Source: Mesostigma viride (lineage: Eukaryota > Streptophyta > Mesostigmatophyceae > Mesostigmatales > Mesostigmataceae). Taken from it: a stretch of 62,000 bases of DNA. The notes under the pieces are model-generated. The model made no database searches, was not told where the DNA came from, and saw only the letters and a list, made by a program, of their open reading frames with translations. Positions 31,560 to 60,300 of the stretch are shown here, in pieces. The stretch covers positions 1,102,501 through 1,164,500 of the forward strand of contig RPFO01000017.1 in the NCBI GenBank assembly GCA_009746045.1. Direction: 5' to 3'. A program made the translations under genes and the position numbers. Numbering within the stretch: the stretch's first letter is position 1; each line of letters begins with the position of its first letter.

Positions 31560-33235
31560 GTACTAGGACTAGGCTAAGGCTATGGCTGGTTGTGTACCGT
31601 GCGTTGGCGGCACGTGACTAGGTATGTTGGCACAGCTATAGGCAAACACAGCTAGGCAACAACTATGCATGCATGTACAAACGCATAATATTAAGGGGAG
31701 GGGATATGCCTAAAGGGCACTTTTCTGGAAACCATACCTATGCATGTGCTAAAAATCCAATTATGATTGGGAACCATATGATTTAAAAAAAAAATTCCAA
31801 CCACTTGGGGGGGGTACTAGCCCCCACCAGATGCCGGTTACGCGCTAAAAATAGAAAAAGACGCTACTTTTGGCATATTTTCCCTAGGACAATGGGCAAA
31901 CATATTTGGACCAAATCATATATTTCCATTTAGTTCCCCCACTTTTGAGAAAGCCTGCCTAATTTTGAGCACAAAATAATGATGTTTAGACACATTGATG
32001 GATTTTCCCGCAAAAAGGGTACTTTTTTTCACTAAAAAAAATAAAACAAATCATAAACACATGGAATCATGCCATATCTTATATTTTCAAATACTAGAGA
32101 GGGGGGGACATGCAGCCCCAGATTTTCAGGTCATTCTGACAAGCGCAGCCCTATTTGATGGATATTCCTAGATTGCCACCTGTGATGACGCTGACGGAGG
32201 TTTTAGCTAGTATTTAACCACACTAACACCCGTCGTCTGTCCCAACTCAGTCCTCACAGGAGGACTGAGATGACAACTTTCAACCGCGTGTAGCGACTAG
32301 GTGGGGGGTCCATCCCAAATGTTTTGATGTGGATCGGGGGTGTACTAGATGTCATTTTGTTGGCAAAAATACTGCATATGTGAAAACTTGACCCGAACAC
32401 CTGAAAATTACACGGACGTTGGGCACCGCTCGCGAATTTGCATTTTTCGGGATAAGAACGAGTGGGAAAAATTCAATCAAATCCTGGTGCATGAAGAAAA
32501 AATATAGGCATGTAAACAATATAGTTCTTGAAACGTGGCAAAAAACTGGGCTCACTTTGGCCACTGCAACTGCCTGAAACAATTAAAAAACTCTCAGTCC
32601 TCAGGAGAGGAATGGGGCTTTTGCTAACTTTGCTAGCATGTAAGTGCGGTCATACTACACAATACCGTGGCCACCAACCATCCCAATCAACTCATTTCCC
32701 TTCAAGCATTACAGGACAACACACTTGCATCATCATACTTCAGGTATATCATACCTTATCATGTAGTGAGAGCCTATGCATGCATGTAGGGAATGGGCTT
32801 GGATACCTACCAACAAAGGGTTATGTTATAAGTGTCAACCACCAATATAATGGGTAGGTTAAGCATATTTCCATTGTTTCTAACAACAATAGATATGGCT
32901 ATAACTGTTTTGCCATGCCATGATGTGGCCAACATAGTTGCTGGCACATGATGGCAGTGGTTTGTCACCAAGACTTTTCACTCACCCGTAAAAGCTTGAA
33001 TGCACCCTTGACGCAGCCCGTGGCCACACAATCATGCAGTATGAACGTAGCAAGAGAATAACTAACATCTACGAAGGTGTTTAAACCTGCACAGCTCCTA
33101 AAACCCTGCACAACTACACTGGGTTAAGGCAAATGCCTGCTAACATCATCTGAAAAGGGGGTTTCAGAGAGGGGCAGGCAACGGTCAAGAAACAGCATCA
33201 AGACCTGAACCTGACAACGCCTCGCAAGCTTAAAC
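31560..33235. other. AT-rich intergenic region without recognisable gene; CTCAGTCCTC stem-loops
   Basis: No convincing exon. It has a perfect 10-bp stem-loop CTCAGTCCTC-ACAG-GAGGACTGAG at 32246-32269 and a related one at 32593-32610. Related hairpins recur at 33883-33905 and 33912-33932 beyond this region. AAGGGTACTTTT (about 32013) recurs inverted at 33710-33722, so the interval may be one decayed element. Confidence 0.4.
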
Positions 33236-33396
33236 TCATGTACGAACATCAAGGAACGAAGAGGCAACGATTATCCGGCTTTACCTGGCACGGCTGGCGT
33301 TACCTTGGCCCAGGCGGTGCCCGCAAAAGTGGCACTCTTCGGCACATAGACCATGACGTGACAGAATGGTCGAAATCATCAAATCTATACTGTCAC

Positions 33397-33648
33397 TCAA
33401 TTTATTCTAATACAATGCATGTTAAAATGTAGAAAGAAACCTATCAGCCATTGAAATTGCGCCGTAAAGCAAGCGCCGTCATCAATTCCGTCGACCTGCC
33501 TTATCGCAGATTTTTCCAGCAAGAACAGTGCCGACACCGGGTAAAACGCATCCCCGCGACCTAAAAATTGATTTTTATCATCTTTAGGGCATGTTGAATC
33601 TATTTCCTGAGTTTGGACAGCTAACTCGTCCGCAAACGTAAACTGCAT
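33397..33648 (-). CDS. Unrecognised minus-strand open frame, possible exon
   Basis: An 83-codon frame starting MQFTFADELAVQTQE with natural-looking composition (FYPVSALFLLEKSAIRQVDG). Downstream in sense (about 33360-33300) a separate frame reads CAEECHFCGHRLGQG, a zinc-knuckle-like Cys/His cluster, before GTAACG. I could not join these with certainty. They could be further exons of the candidate gene at 35066-35711 or part of an unknown element. Confidence 0.25.
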   Translation of the reverse strand: MQFTFADELAVQTQEIDSTCPKDDKNQFLGRGDAFYPVSALFLLEKSAIRQVDGIDDGACFTAQFQWLIGFFLHFNMHCIRIN

Positions 33649-34721
33649 GCATGGGCGCGAGCCGCCATGGCTAGGTCGTGCATTTCCGGAACTCGCGTTT
33701 CACGTGGAAAAGTACCCTTACCACCTGTACTTTGACCGTACATTTAGCCGCTCATACCAAATCCAAAAAAATCCCAAAAATATGTCCAAGAAAGATCTTT
33801 TCACCTAGTATTTGAATAAATTTTGAGAGAATTTTTTTGACAAACATTCTGACCGTGGCGAATTTTCTACGAAACCCAAAAACTCGGTCCTCTAGAGAGG
33901 ACTGAGTTCAACTCAGTCCTCCGTAGAGGACCAGGGACATCTAAGCCACGTGAAAACTGGCCGAACCACACACTACCATCCTCTGCACATATGGTACCTC
34001 CAATGTTCCAGGTTTGACGACGTTCTGACAAGAACTGCCCAAGTTACAACCATTCCAAGACGCCCACCCATGTAGACACTACAAGGAAATTATAGTAACC
34101 ATTCAGCCACACTAGTAGCACCTCCTTCTTCATCAAAGACATCTGCAAACTAACCAAAGCACACATAATTAACTCTTGCACGCTGACGGCAATGAACGCA
34201 TGCTCAACGTGGGGGTCATTGTGACAAGAACTACTAAATTTGATGGGTTTCCTATATGACCACCTGACAAGGCGCTAAGGACCACTCGGTAAGTTAGTAA
34301 CCCCACAGTGCCACTTCTTATGCACCAAAACCATGCTGACTATGTTTACAATGTACAAAGGGGTGGCCACGCACCTCATATGTCTTCATCATCACTCCAG
34401 CATAGCCAGCCTTGTAAATATGTTCATAGCCTTGACGATCATGGTAGCCCTAATATGCCTAAGCAGCATTTCCTATGTTTCTCCCAGGTTAGAGTGTAAG
34501 GTTGATGCCAACCAAGCTAATCAACTCAACAACACCTCCTAAACTGTCCTCCCCGGCATGGATGACAAACTGGGACTATGGAGGGCAAGGAACCAAGCAG
34601 GAACATGGTATATATAGCTTGCATGCAGTCATGCATGTCAACCATGGTTGGCTCAGCACATTGTAGTCTTGTCACATCATCATAACAAAGGAAAGCTCAA
34701 ACGACCATTGGTGCCAGCTAT

Positions 34722-35011
34722 CTACATGCAGTCACACAAATGCAATATCTCCAACATCATCATCACTAAAACACTTCCATCCCTGCACGATAAAATGCAA
34801 AGAAACCACTGGCGGCCCTTCAGCGCATGAGCTAGCGCTGTGATGCCGCTGTGGCCTGCGAAGAGAGGGTGCGTCACTCTCAAACAACAAGAAGCGTCCA
34901 TACGCACAACATCCTTGCCGGAACACGTTTTATGAAATGCCTTATACCTTCCCAAAGAGCTATAGGCTGCGACTGAAGCGGCCCTGATCACGGCATCAAC
35001 GAAAACAATCT
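34722..35011 (-). CDS. Unrecognised minus-strand open frame
   Basis: After a possible acceptor (CTGGCAGCTTTAG) the sense strand reads IVFVDAVIRAASVAAYSSLG in an open frame continuing to 34722. It follows the candidate gene at 35066 on the same strand. An alternative donor GTGAGG inside the last exon of that gene (after LLLRAW) would join it in phase. Coding status is uncertain. Confidence 0.22.
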
Positions 35012-35065
35012 AAAGCTGCCAGGTATTCGACAACACAATTAAACTTAACGGCAAGCGACGGCGAG

Positions 35066-35711
35066 CTAGCTGGCGGAAACTGCCCAAAAAGAACGCAAAA
35101 AACCTCGAACAATGAGCTCATAGAAGAAAGCACTGATAGCAGATAACATTCGCGACAAATCTTTACCTCGCCCTCGTAAATCCCTCACCCAGGCGCGCAA
35201 CAACAGCCGTTCTTCCATGGACAGGTCAGACACGCACTGCGCAGGTATGAACAATTACTTTTTAATTAAGTTGTCTCTTTGATGAACAATTACTTACCGA
35301 TAATGGCCGAAAATCTGGCAAAAAGCACCAGATCGGTTTAGAATTCGATGCAACCGATACTAACGCCTGCTTCACGGTCAGAACACCGCCCAAAAACGCG
35401 ATTTTACAGCCGCTATCATGAATTCTATTTCATTCCGCGCGACCAAAAAATTCAGATTACCCCCCATGCCGATGGCATAAAAAAACAACAGCGATATTGT
35501 AAACCAGCTGATTTCCGCCACAAACTAACACCATAAACGCATCGTCTTTTAGATTCGAGTAAAAATTTTGCATTTCGCCTGCCCTGGTGTGGTAGTTTCG
35601 CCTGAACGCAGTCGCCATGGCCACTTCCGCAAGGGGTGCGCGCACCGTGCACGTGAAATTTATGACCTTCGGTTCCGGCGCGAATTTTTTGGCGCCAAAA
35701 AATTCGGGCAT
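35066..35711 (-). CDS. AT-rich candidate gene with two very short introns, unknown protein
   Basis: Exons 35711-35461, 35412-35298 and 35236-35066 (stop TAG) give 537 nt, 178 aa. Introns are 48 nt (GTAATC...GATAG) and 61 nt (GTAAGT...GCGCAG), both in phase. The protein starts MPEFFGAKKFAPEPKV and contains NLKDDAFMVLVCGGNQLVYN, AFLGGVLTVKQALVSVAS, and LSMEERLLLRAWVRDLRGRG. No family recognised. Introns this short and AT-rich codons differ from the other genes here, whose introns are usually several hundred bases or more. It could be a transferred gene, a gene carried by an unknown mobile element, or a chance model. The last exon could instead splice at GTGAGG to the frame at 35011. Confidence 0.42.
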
Positions 35712-35719
35712 GTCCCGTC

Positions 35720-35955
35720 CCCTTAACTAAATAATAAATTCAACACACGCTCCCGTTGGGGAGTCGTGGAGCACCGGAGTGCTTTTAATCCCTGAGTGCA
35801 CACAACGGGCAGGCCGGGGGGCAGAGATCCATGTATTCCCCTTCCCTCATATGCCGCAGGCATGCCACAGGGTGCACAATCGGACCTGTCGATAATCCGG
35901 GGCATCCCCTGTGGGTGCAACGTTAAAATGGCGCGTGTGAGCATTCCATAATATT
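35720..35955 (-). mobile_element. SINE-like family A, diverged copy 4
   Basis: AACTAAATAATAAATTCAAC (decayed TTAA tail), then CGCTCCCGTTGGGGAGTCGTGGAGCACC, GTGCTTTTAATCCCTGAG, GCAGGCATGCCACAG and GTGGGTGCAACGTTAAAATG. Confidence 0.7.
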
Positions 35956-36134
35956 TGCTACGGAGACGTACGTACGTTCACGAGCAAAGAAGCAGCGCTA
36001 GGCGAGACGCATAGCTAGGCAGATCGGTCTGTTGGCTACTGCATGGTTAGGCAAGAGGCATGCATATGGCCCCTGTGGTTTGCACATTAGTAATGAGGAT
36101 TTGTACGCTGATTTGCCCTATCAGTGTTTCCCAC

Positions 36135-36330
36135 ATTCTTAGGCACAGGCGCCTAGGCCTAGCCGGGCACCTGGCCCGCACAGATCAGGTAGACACATCC
36201 GACTGCATGAGACTAGCTAGCACCAAGCCCGCCCAGCCTGGGCGATATATGTCAGTCCTCACCTGGCGTGCCCCAGGCCGCGCGCGGCAGGGCCGCCACC
36301 CGCGTGGACTTTTTGTGATAGACTCGGCAT
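36135..36330 (+). pseudogene. LINE C-terminal fragment
   Basis: A + frame reads ILRHRRLGLAGHLARTDQVD, the same block as RHRRLLFAGHLARTDQV in the LINE at 28485-29960. It has no RT motifs. Confidence 0.75.
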
Positions 36331-36539
36331 GGACATGTGCTACCCTAGACGTGACGGGCTCACACCCAGGCAGCCTCCACCAGTGGTTTGTCTGTAATAT
36401 GGAGGCAGATGCCGTACGCAAGGCCGGATAGATGGCAAGAGTAGTGATGATGGAGACCACCCCCAAGTCTGTGGGGGCTCGGCATGTGACCGCGTATGGC
36501 ATTCTTAGCGCGATTCAGGCCGTGGTGCCCACAACCCTG

Positions 36540-36639
36540 TAACTACTAGGACCTAGATCGCTTACATCATCCATTCCATCCCATGTTCCCCTCCCACTGA
36601 GGACTTCTGCTCACGTGACGCAGACACGTGTCTATTAAT
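36540..36639 (+). mobile_element. SINE-like family B, copy 3 (tail split by an insertion)
   Basis: CTGTAACTACTAGGACCTAGAT, CATTCCATCCCATGTTCCCC, GCTCACGTGACGCAGACACGTG, then TCTATTAAT. The rest of the TTAA tail (CTATTAATTAAGTTAATTAA) continues at 37416 after the inserted element at 36640-37415. Confidence 0.85.
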
Positions 36640-37415
36640 AGGAGGGGTGACATTGAGCCAAGCTAAATAGGGGCCGGATCCTGCAGCCGCCGGTCCAGAA
36701 TGCCTGGCCCCTATTTCCATACCACTAAGGGGCCCGTGCAGCTACCGGAACCAATTCTAGCTAGCCCCCATCTTTTCGGCCCCTATAGGGGAGATTCCAG
36801 GGGCCGAATTTTTATGCAGCCACCAGCCCTAGATTTCGGGCCCCCATATTGTACAGCAGGCGCGGCATGCCGCATCATGCCACGTGGCGTCCCATCTTGC
36901 CATGCCCCGGATGCCAGCTATGTACGGGCCTACGGATGCCTACACAACTGTGTCGGCATCCGTCCTCACGCCGCGCCGCGCTATACTGTCATGCAGTCTG
37001 CAGATGTCTTGCCCAGTTCAGTTCAGTTCAGTTCAGTTTAGTTGGAATCCCACGCCGGTCATATCCAACAGAGATAGTTTGGCGACGTAAGTAGCTCGGA
37101 TGGTAACCTTACCGCTAGGGTACTGTCGTACTGTGATATGTCTTGCCCAGCCTGTCGCCGGAGAGGCATGCCGGCATCAAGCCACGTGGCGCCTCATCTT
37201 GCCACGTGGTGCCGCATCTTGCCACGTGGTGCCGCAGCTCGGCCACGTAGCGCTGCGCTATTGGGGGCCAGTAATACGGGGCCACCGCCCGGCCGACCCT
37301 CGTTTTACTCGCCAGCCCCTATTTCAATTCAGGGGCCGGCGCTTACCGCAGCAGTCAGGCCCTGGGACGGGCCCCTAGTATCCAGGAAATTTTGCCTGGA
37401 GATGTCACCCCTCCT
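36640..37415. mobile_element. Non-autonomous DNA element (776 bp), 14-bp TIR, 8-bp target duplication
   Basis: Perfect terminal inverted repeats AGGAGGGGTGACAT (36640-36653) and ATGTCACCCCTCCT (37402-37415). Flanks carry CTATTAAT at 36632-36639 and 37416-37423. The insertion sits exactly in the TTAA tail of the family B copy. The interior has several GCCACGTGG.G.C.CATCTTGCCA direct repeats and GGGGCCG-rich ends. No transposase. The 8-bp duplication suggests hAT, but the TIR is unlike that at 24735. Confidence 0.9.
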
Positions 37416-37439
37416 CTATTAATTAAGTTAATTAATGCA

Positions 37440-38390
37440 TATGCATGGTTATACGTTTTACCCTGCGCCATTGGCGTTGCACCATGGGATGGCCGCTATG
37501 TCCAGGTTACATCACCCAAACATGGGTGTGTCTGTATGGCTAGTCTAGCCTGCATGCACGAGGGGCTTTGATATATACAGCTGGTTGTTGACGATTGCAA
37601 GTCCCGGACCGCCCCGATCCAGAACACCTTGGGCTTCTTGCCCAGGGTCTTGCTTGTGGCGGAGGTACTCGATCCGGCCACAGGCCGCGTCGCTGCTGCT
37701 GCTGAGCAGGGTTCAGGTCGTTATGTATGCATGCATACACCATGGGCGGTCCGGATTCTTGTAGCTAGATTGCTGGTGGCCTAGCTGCGCTGCATGGTTA
37801 GTCTCTTTGATATATACTATTGGCCGGCCGGGGGTGCATGCATGTCCACGGTGAACCCTGGGCATACCCCATATTAATCATGCAGCTCTGCATGGGTATA
37901 ACCCTAAACCCCTTCGATCAGGCTCGATCCGGGACATGAGGCCTTAATATTCTCCCAAACCGGCCGGCGCCTCTATATACGCAAGTTTGCATGCAATGAA
38001 GCCTATCTTTGGCCACTGGACCTACAATGGGGCAGCCCCAGCTAGGTTGCATCCGGCTATGCTTTTAGTATGTCGAAGCATGCACAGTAGTTGCTATAGA
38101 GTCTCCCAGCTAGCGAGCAAATTGTGGATGTGGACGCCCAAGATGCGGACGCCCCCTGCGGGCTAGAATAGCCCTAGTTTGTAATCATTGGTAGTCACTG
38201 CCGCCATGGCAGCCATGCCTATAATGTTAGCATTGCCTAGCCTTGCCACCATGTACCTAGTCCCGTGCACGGCTAACGCACGGTACACAATCAGCCATAG
38301 CCTTAGCTTAGCTGCACTTGTACAGCCAGCCATGCATGCATGCATGCCATGCTACGTCCTGGCTATCAATGATTAGCTCACTTGCCCACG
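37440..38390. other. Intergenic region with dispersed repeat E (copy 2)
   Basis: 37585-37725 shares ordered blocks with 7365-7515. The rest (GCATGC-rich, AT-rich) shows no gene. Confidence 0.4.
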
Positions 38391-38394
38391 CTTC

Positions 38395-38625
38395 TTGTTA
38401 TGATATGCTCATGCACCGTACGGGTCTTATTGCACCCACAGAACTTGCATGCCGGATCGTCTATCGTGTCCAATTGCTGCTGTGGCATGCCTCTGGCCGG
38501 CATGAAGGAGAAAGGGGTTCTCTGCCCTTTCTTCCTGTTGTGCACATACAGGGATTAAAAGCACTCCGGTGCTCCGTGACTCCCCAACGGGAGCATGCGT
38601 TTATTTATTTAATTAAATTTAACGT
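38395..38625 (+). mobile_element. SINE-like family A, copy 5
   Basis: GGGTCTTATTGCACCCACAG, GCTGTGGCATGCCTC, CAGGGATTAAAAGCACTCCG, GTGCTCCGTGACTCCCCAACGGGAG, then TTTATTTATTTAATTAAATTTAA tail. Confidence 0.75.
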
Positions 38626-38732
38626 GCAGTGGCCTGCCTTTCAAGGCGAGGAGATCGAGAAGGGGGGGGGGGGCATGCATGCCTACATGCCCCCTTTCTC
38701 GCTGTGCATCAAACAGGGATGTTAATGGTACC

Positions 38733-38850
38733 TCCACCTGCAGGTTGTAGCCCTGATTGTATTACAAACCCATAGATGCCCCTTTCTCAGGGCTATGTGT
38801 TACATATGCTCCCAACGGAGCTATGATTTTAATTAATTAATTAATGAATG
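38733..38850 (+). mobile_element. SINE-like family C, end fragment
   Basis: TAGCCCTGATTGTATTACAAA, ATGCCCCTTTCTCAGGGCTA, GCTCCCAACGGAGC (stem-loop), TTTTAATTAATTAATTAATG tail. Nearly identical to 6005-6110 in inverse. Confidence 0.75.
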
Positions 38851-39278
38851 GTACCTACTCCAAAGTTGGTACCCCGTGACTCGATCCCAACAGAGGCTCG
38901 CGTGAATCAAGGAATGCGTATATAATATTATGGACTATGAGACAACAGAATATGCAATTATATTTCTTGATTGGATTGAACACCACATGTGAATTATATG
39001 ATGGTGAAGCAGGCCAATGTACAATATAAATATAGGCAGTACGTAGACCTTGCATCCATTAAGGTCCAGGTGTATCGGTACGGCAGCTACTCTAGTTGTT
39101 CACAGCTGGACCAAGAACGATCGTGCATGCGCTGGTTGTGTGATCTAGCAAGCCAGCGGATCACCTTCCCCACAACCAAGAAACCTGACACGCCCCTGCT
39201 ACGCTACTTAGGCACTAGACTAAGGCCAGCATGCGCTATGCCATTCTTACAACCTTCAAGGCTACACTGGCGGTGACG

Positions 39279-56501
<17,223 letters not shown>

Positions 56502-57300
56502 AAATCCCTCTTAGAGACCCCCTAGCAAACTATCTCCCTCGTAGCTTGTGCCTCGGGCGAATAAATTCAACATTGGCAGAGTTTCGGCTGGGGGGGAAGG
56601 TTCATCCGCCATGGCGACGCCGGCATGGACTTGGCAAGACAACCACGCCAAAAGCCCCTAATGGCCTTCGACTCTCAGCCGTTTGTGCCTGTGCCTGTTG
56701 TGGCTGCTGGCGTCCCGTGCACGTCGCCAGAACTAGGTGAGCATCATCGCCAGTAGGCCGCCGCCCGCTCCCAGCCATGAGCCATGCCGTTGTCTTATGT
56801 GCATTTGTGTAACCCTGTCGGGCGTCGGCTGTCGGAGACTCGGAGTGTGATCAATGTTCGTATTGGGTGGTCTCCTGGTCGGTATGATTGCAGATAGGAA
56901 GTGCCTATCAATTCCTGATGATCACTTCCGTGCAGACTACCACACGTAGTTTTTTCGGGGCAACAGTAGCGATGCCTCTCTTCTCGAGTTCGTGGTCCTC
57001 CGGCCTCACCTGACGTTCCAGGGGTGGCAACGCTGACAGAATTGCCACGTGCCACGTGCAGCAAGGCACCAGGCATATATTCCTGCTCTGGTCAAACTCC
57101 ATTCTAATGCGGGGCAGAAAATAAATTGATTTGTGCGGTATCTCATCACTGTTGCAAAATTCTGCAGTAAGTAAAGTTGCGTTTTTTTCTACGCGTGGGA
57201 TGGTTGTTGTCTAGTTCAGAACCGCGGAAGTGAAGCAACGTGTGGGTATGGCATGGAGGCAGCCGCAACGAGTTTGCGCTGAGGCCTAAGGCTGAGTAAC
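56502..57300. promoter_or_regulatory. Divergent intergenic region between MAA3 and kinase genes
   Basis: The helicase (-) and kinase (+) start codons face away across 799 bases, so this must hold both promoters and 5' UTRs. No tandem array, transposon or clear core promoter element is visible. Confidence 0.55.
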
Positions 57301-60300
57301 ATGGCGTACAGGCTAGGTCAGGCGAACGGGGGCCAGAACTATGGATATGGTGGAGCTGGGTACAAAGGTATGGCCCAACCAGGAAAGGGGTCGTTGCCCA
57401 ACACATCAAGTACCCAAGGGCAGTTTTCTTACGATGCCATTCTGCAGGCTACGGATGGGTTTTCGTCTGCACGGAAAATTGGGGATGGTGGATTTGGACC
57501 CGTCTTTAAAGGGACCCTCTTGCATACTCCAGTTGCAGTGAAGGTCCTAAAGGCTGGTTCAGGGCAGGGAGTCGACCATTTTGACCAGGAGGTAAGCTGT
57601 TTCTCCATGTGCACTGAATTCCTAGGTCAGGCATGCTGAACTACTATTTGTTCTTCTCATCAATCACATCTCGGAAATGCGCTTGAGCGGGGAAACCCTC
57701 TTGTTCCAGGTACTGTGGGCATAGCTACACGCAGGGCCCGGGCATTCGGTGTGGGGGTGCACACGTCGTAACAGGCAGTCATGCGTATGCCCTAGTGCCC
57801 TTCACTAGCTGTATGCATGGGGTACTACGACAAACAAGACCGTTAGAGGATACAATCGCCGCTCGAAAAGAAAATGAGGGAATGTTGCTGCCAATTTCGG
57901 TATTGGCCGTTCTGGTCGGTAATAGCCGTTCTGTGACCAATCCCGCTACACCTCCTAGTCCCTGTTGGCCCCCTCACCCTGTTTGCCCTCCCTCTGCCTC
58001 CAGTCTCCCCTTCCGCATCATCCTGCCTCCCTGACACCTTCACCCCTTCCTCCACCTCCAACTTCTCCTTCACCCCGGGGCCCACAGGTCCGGCTGCTCT
58101 CGGCGCTGCGCCACCCCAACCTGGTCACCCTGCTGGGCTTCTCAGTCGGCCCAAAGGGTGAGCGGTGCCTCGTCTACGAGCTGCTCTCGGGGGGCAGCGT
58201 GGACGACTACCTCGCATCCGCATGGGCCAAGGACGGGTGAGGCTAATGGTAGTTATTTGCAAGATCCATGCGCTGAGACGTGTGTCACTTATTATTGCAA
58301 GCGTCCACGCACTGAGCCGTGTGCCAGTTATTTGCCAACCAGTGCCAGCCTGGGCCCAGGCCGTCTTGAGCGGATGGCTTCACATGGCAATAAACGATAA
58401 GGAGTTCGCGTGCTCGATGCCATTCATGGGCGATGTACGGTGGGGGAGCCTGCCATCTACGTGTGGCTGTTGTGCAAGGCGTGAAGGCGACGTTCACTCT
58501 ATCGGTTCACTGTACATTCATTGTATAGGCATAGCTCCGTGCTGGAAAGCTCAGGTGGATACTAGTGAGCACGCACAGATTTATCTAGGTATACGTGAAT
58601 CACGACTCTCCTGTGCACGCCCATCTGGCATGCACCATCATGAGCACGGCCGCGTGTGCCTGCATGGATGCCACCTCGTGCCTGACGCGGCATCCACCCC
58701 ACCACTCCCCGCTCCTGCATGCTCCTGCATGCTCCTGCATGCCGCCCCGGTACGCACCGGATGCCAGCAGCCGCGGATGCCATGCCACATACCTTCATGC
58801 TACCCGCTAATACCATCGCCCGCACCCACTAATGCCACATACCTCATCCCGCGCCGTTACCTTCCGACCACCCACCGATGCCACATATCTTCCTTTCATA
58901 CCCACTACCGATGCCCTCACCCGCACCCGCAGCAAGCGGCCCGTGCTGAGCTGGAGTGAGCGCCTCAAGATATCTGCTGGCGCCGCTCGGGGGCTGCTCT
59001 TCCTCCACAGCGGCACGCCCCCCGTGGTCCACCTGGACTTTAAGGTGAAGGCCAGGGGCGATGGGCCGCAATGGGACCCTCACTATGGTGTCACTATGGG
59101 ATGATCATAATACCATGGTCACAAACGTGCTATGGGATGCCCATCACTATGGTATATGAGCCGACAATATTAACTTAGCCACGTGCTATGGGATGCCCAT
59201 CACTATGGTATATGAGCCGACAATATTAACTTAGCCACGTGCTATGGGATGCCCATCACTATGGTATATGAGCCGACAATATTAACTTAGCCACGTGCTA
59301 TGGGATGCCCATCACTATGGTATATGAGCCGACAATATTAACTTAGCCACGTGCTATGGGATGCCCGTCACTATGGTATATGAGCCGACAATATTAACTT
59401 AGCCACGTGCTATGGGATGCCCATCACTATGGTATATGAGCCGACAATATTAACTTAGCCACGTGCTATGGGATGCCCATCACTATGGTATATGAGCCGA
59501 CAATATTAACTTAGCCACGTGCTATGGGATGCCCATCACTATGGTATATGAGCCGACAATATTAACTTAGCCACGTGCTATGGGATGACCATCACTATGG
59601 GATATCATCCGATTGTATACACTATTGTCGGCTTGGTGACGTGTCCCCGGCGGTTACAGTGGCTTCTCTGCGACCGGGCGTCCGCCCAGATGACGGAATA
59701 TCATACCTGCTTTAGAGAGAGAAGAAACACTCAGATTTTCTTTCTCTCCCCATCCCCACATGCATGGCCCCTGTCGCTGGGGCGGCCCATAAGAGGCTGG
59801 TTACATCCTTCCTTAAGTCGTGGTTGTGTGGACCGTGTGTGCGCTGCGCTGGTAAACCTGCGCCATGCGTCCCAGGGTGCCAACGTGTTGCTGGATGACC
59901 TCAAGAATGCAAAGGTGGGCGATTTCGGCCTCGCGCGCCAGATGACCCCAAGTCAGCCCGCCGCCAACAACGCCGCATACGGCCGCAGCCCATTCAACGG
60001 GGCCAACATCAACGCATATGGCGCCAACAATGCCTACGGCGCCAAGACGCACGTGAGCACCAACCACCTAGTGGGCACCCTGGGCTTCATCTGCCCCGAG
60101 TACGCGGCGAGCGGCCACTTTGACGCGCGCTGCGACGTGTTCAGCTTCGGCGTATTCCTGCTGCAGATGCTCTCGGGTCGACCCGCCCTCAGCCCGCAGG
60201 AGAACGGGCCCACACTGGTGGAGACGTTCAAACGGGCTGCCGAGGTGGGTGGGTGGGTGGGTGGGTGGGTGGGTGGGTGGGTGGGTGGGTGGGTGGGTGG

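Noticed and set aside
56546-56740. Short + frame upstream of the kinase start
   Set aside because: No domain, no splice link in phase to exon 57301-57591, and the kinase exon has its own good start codon.
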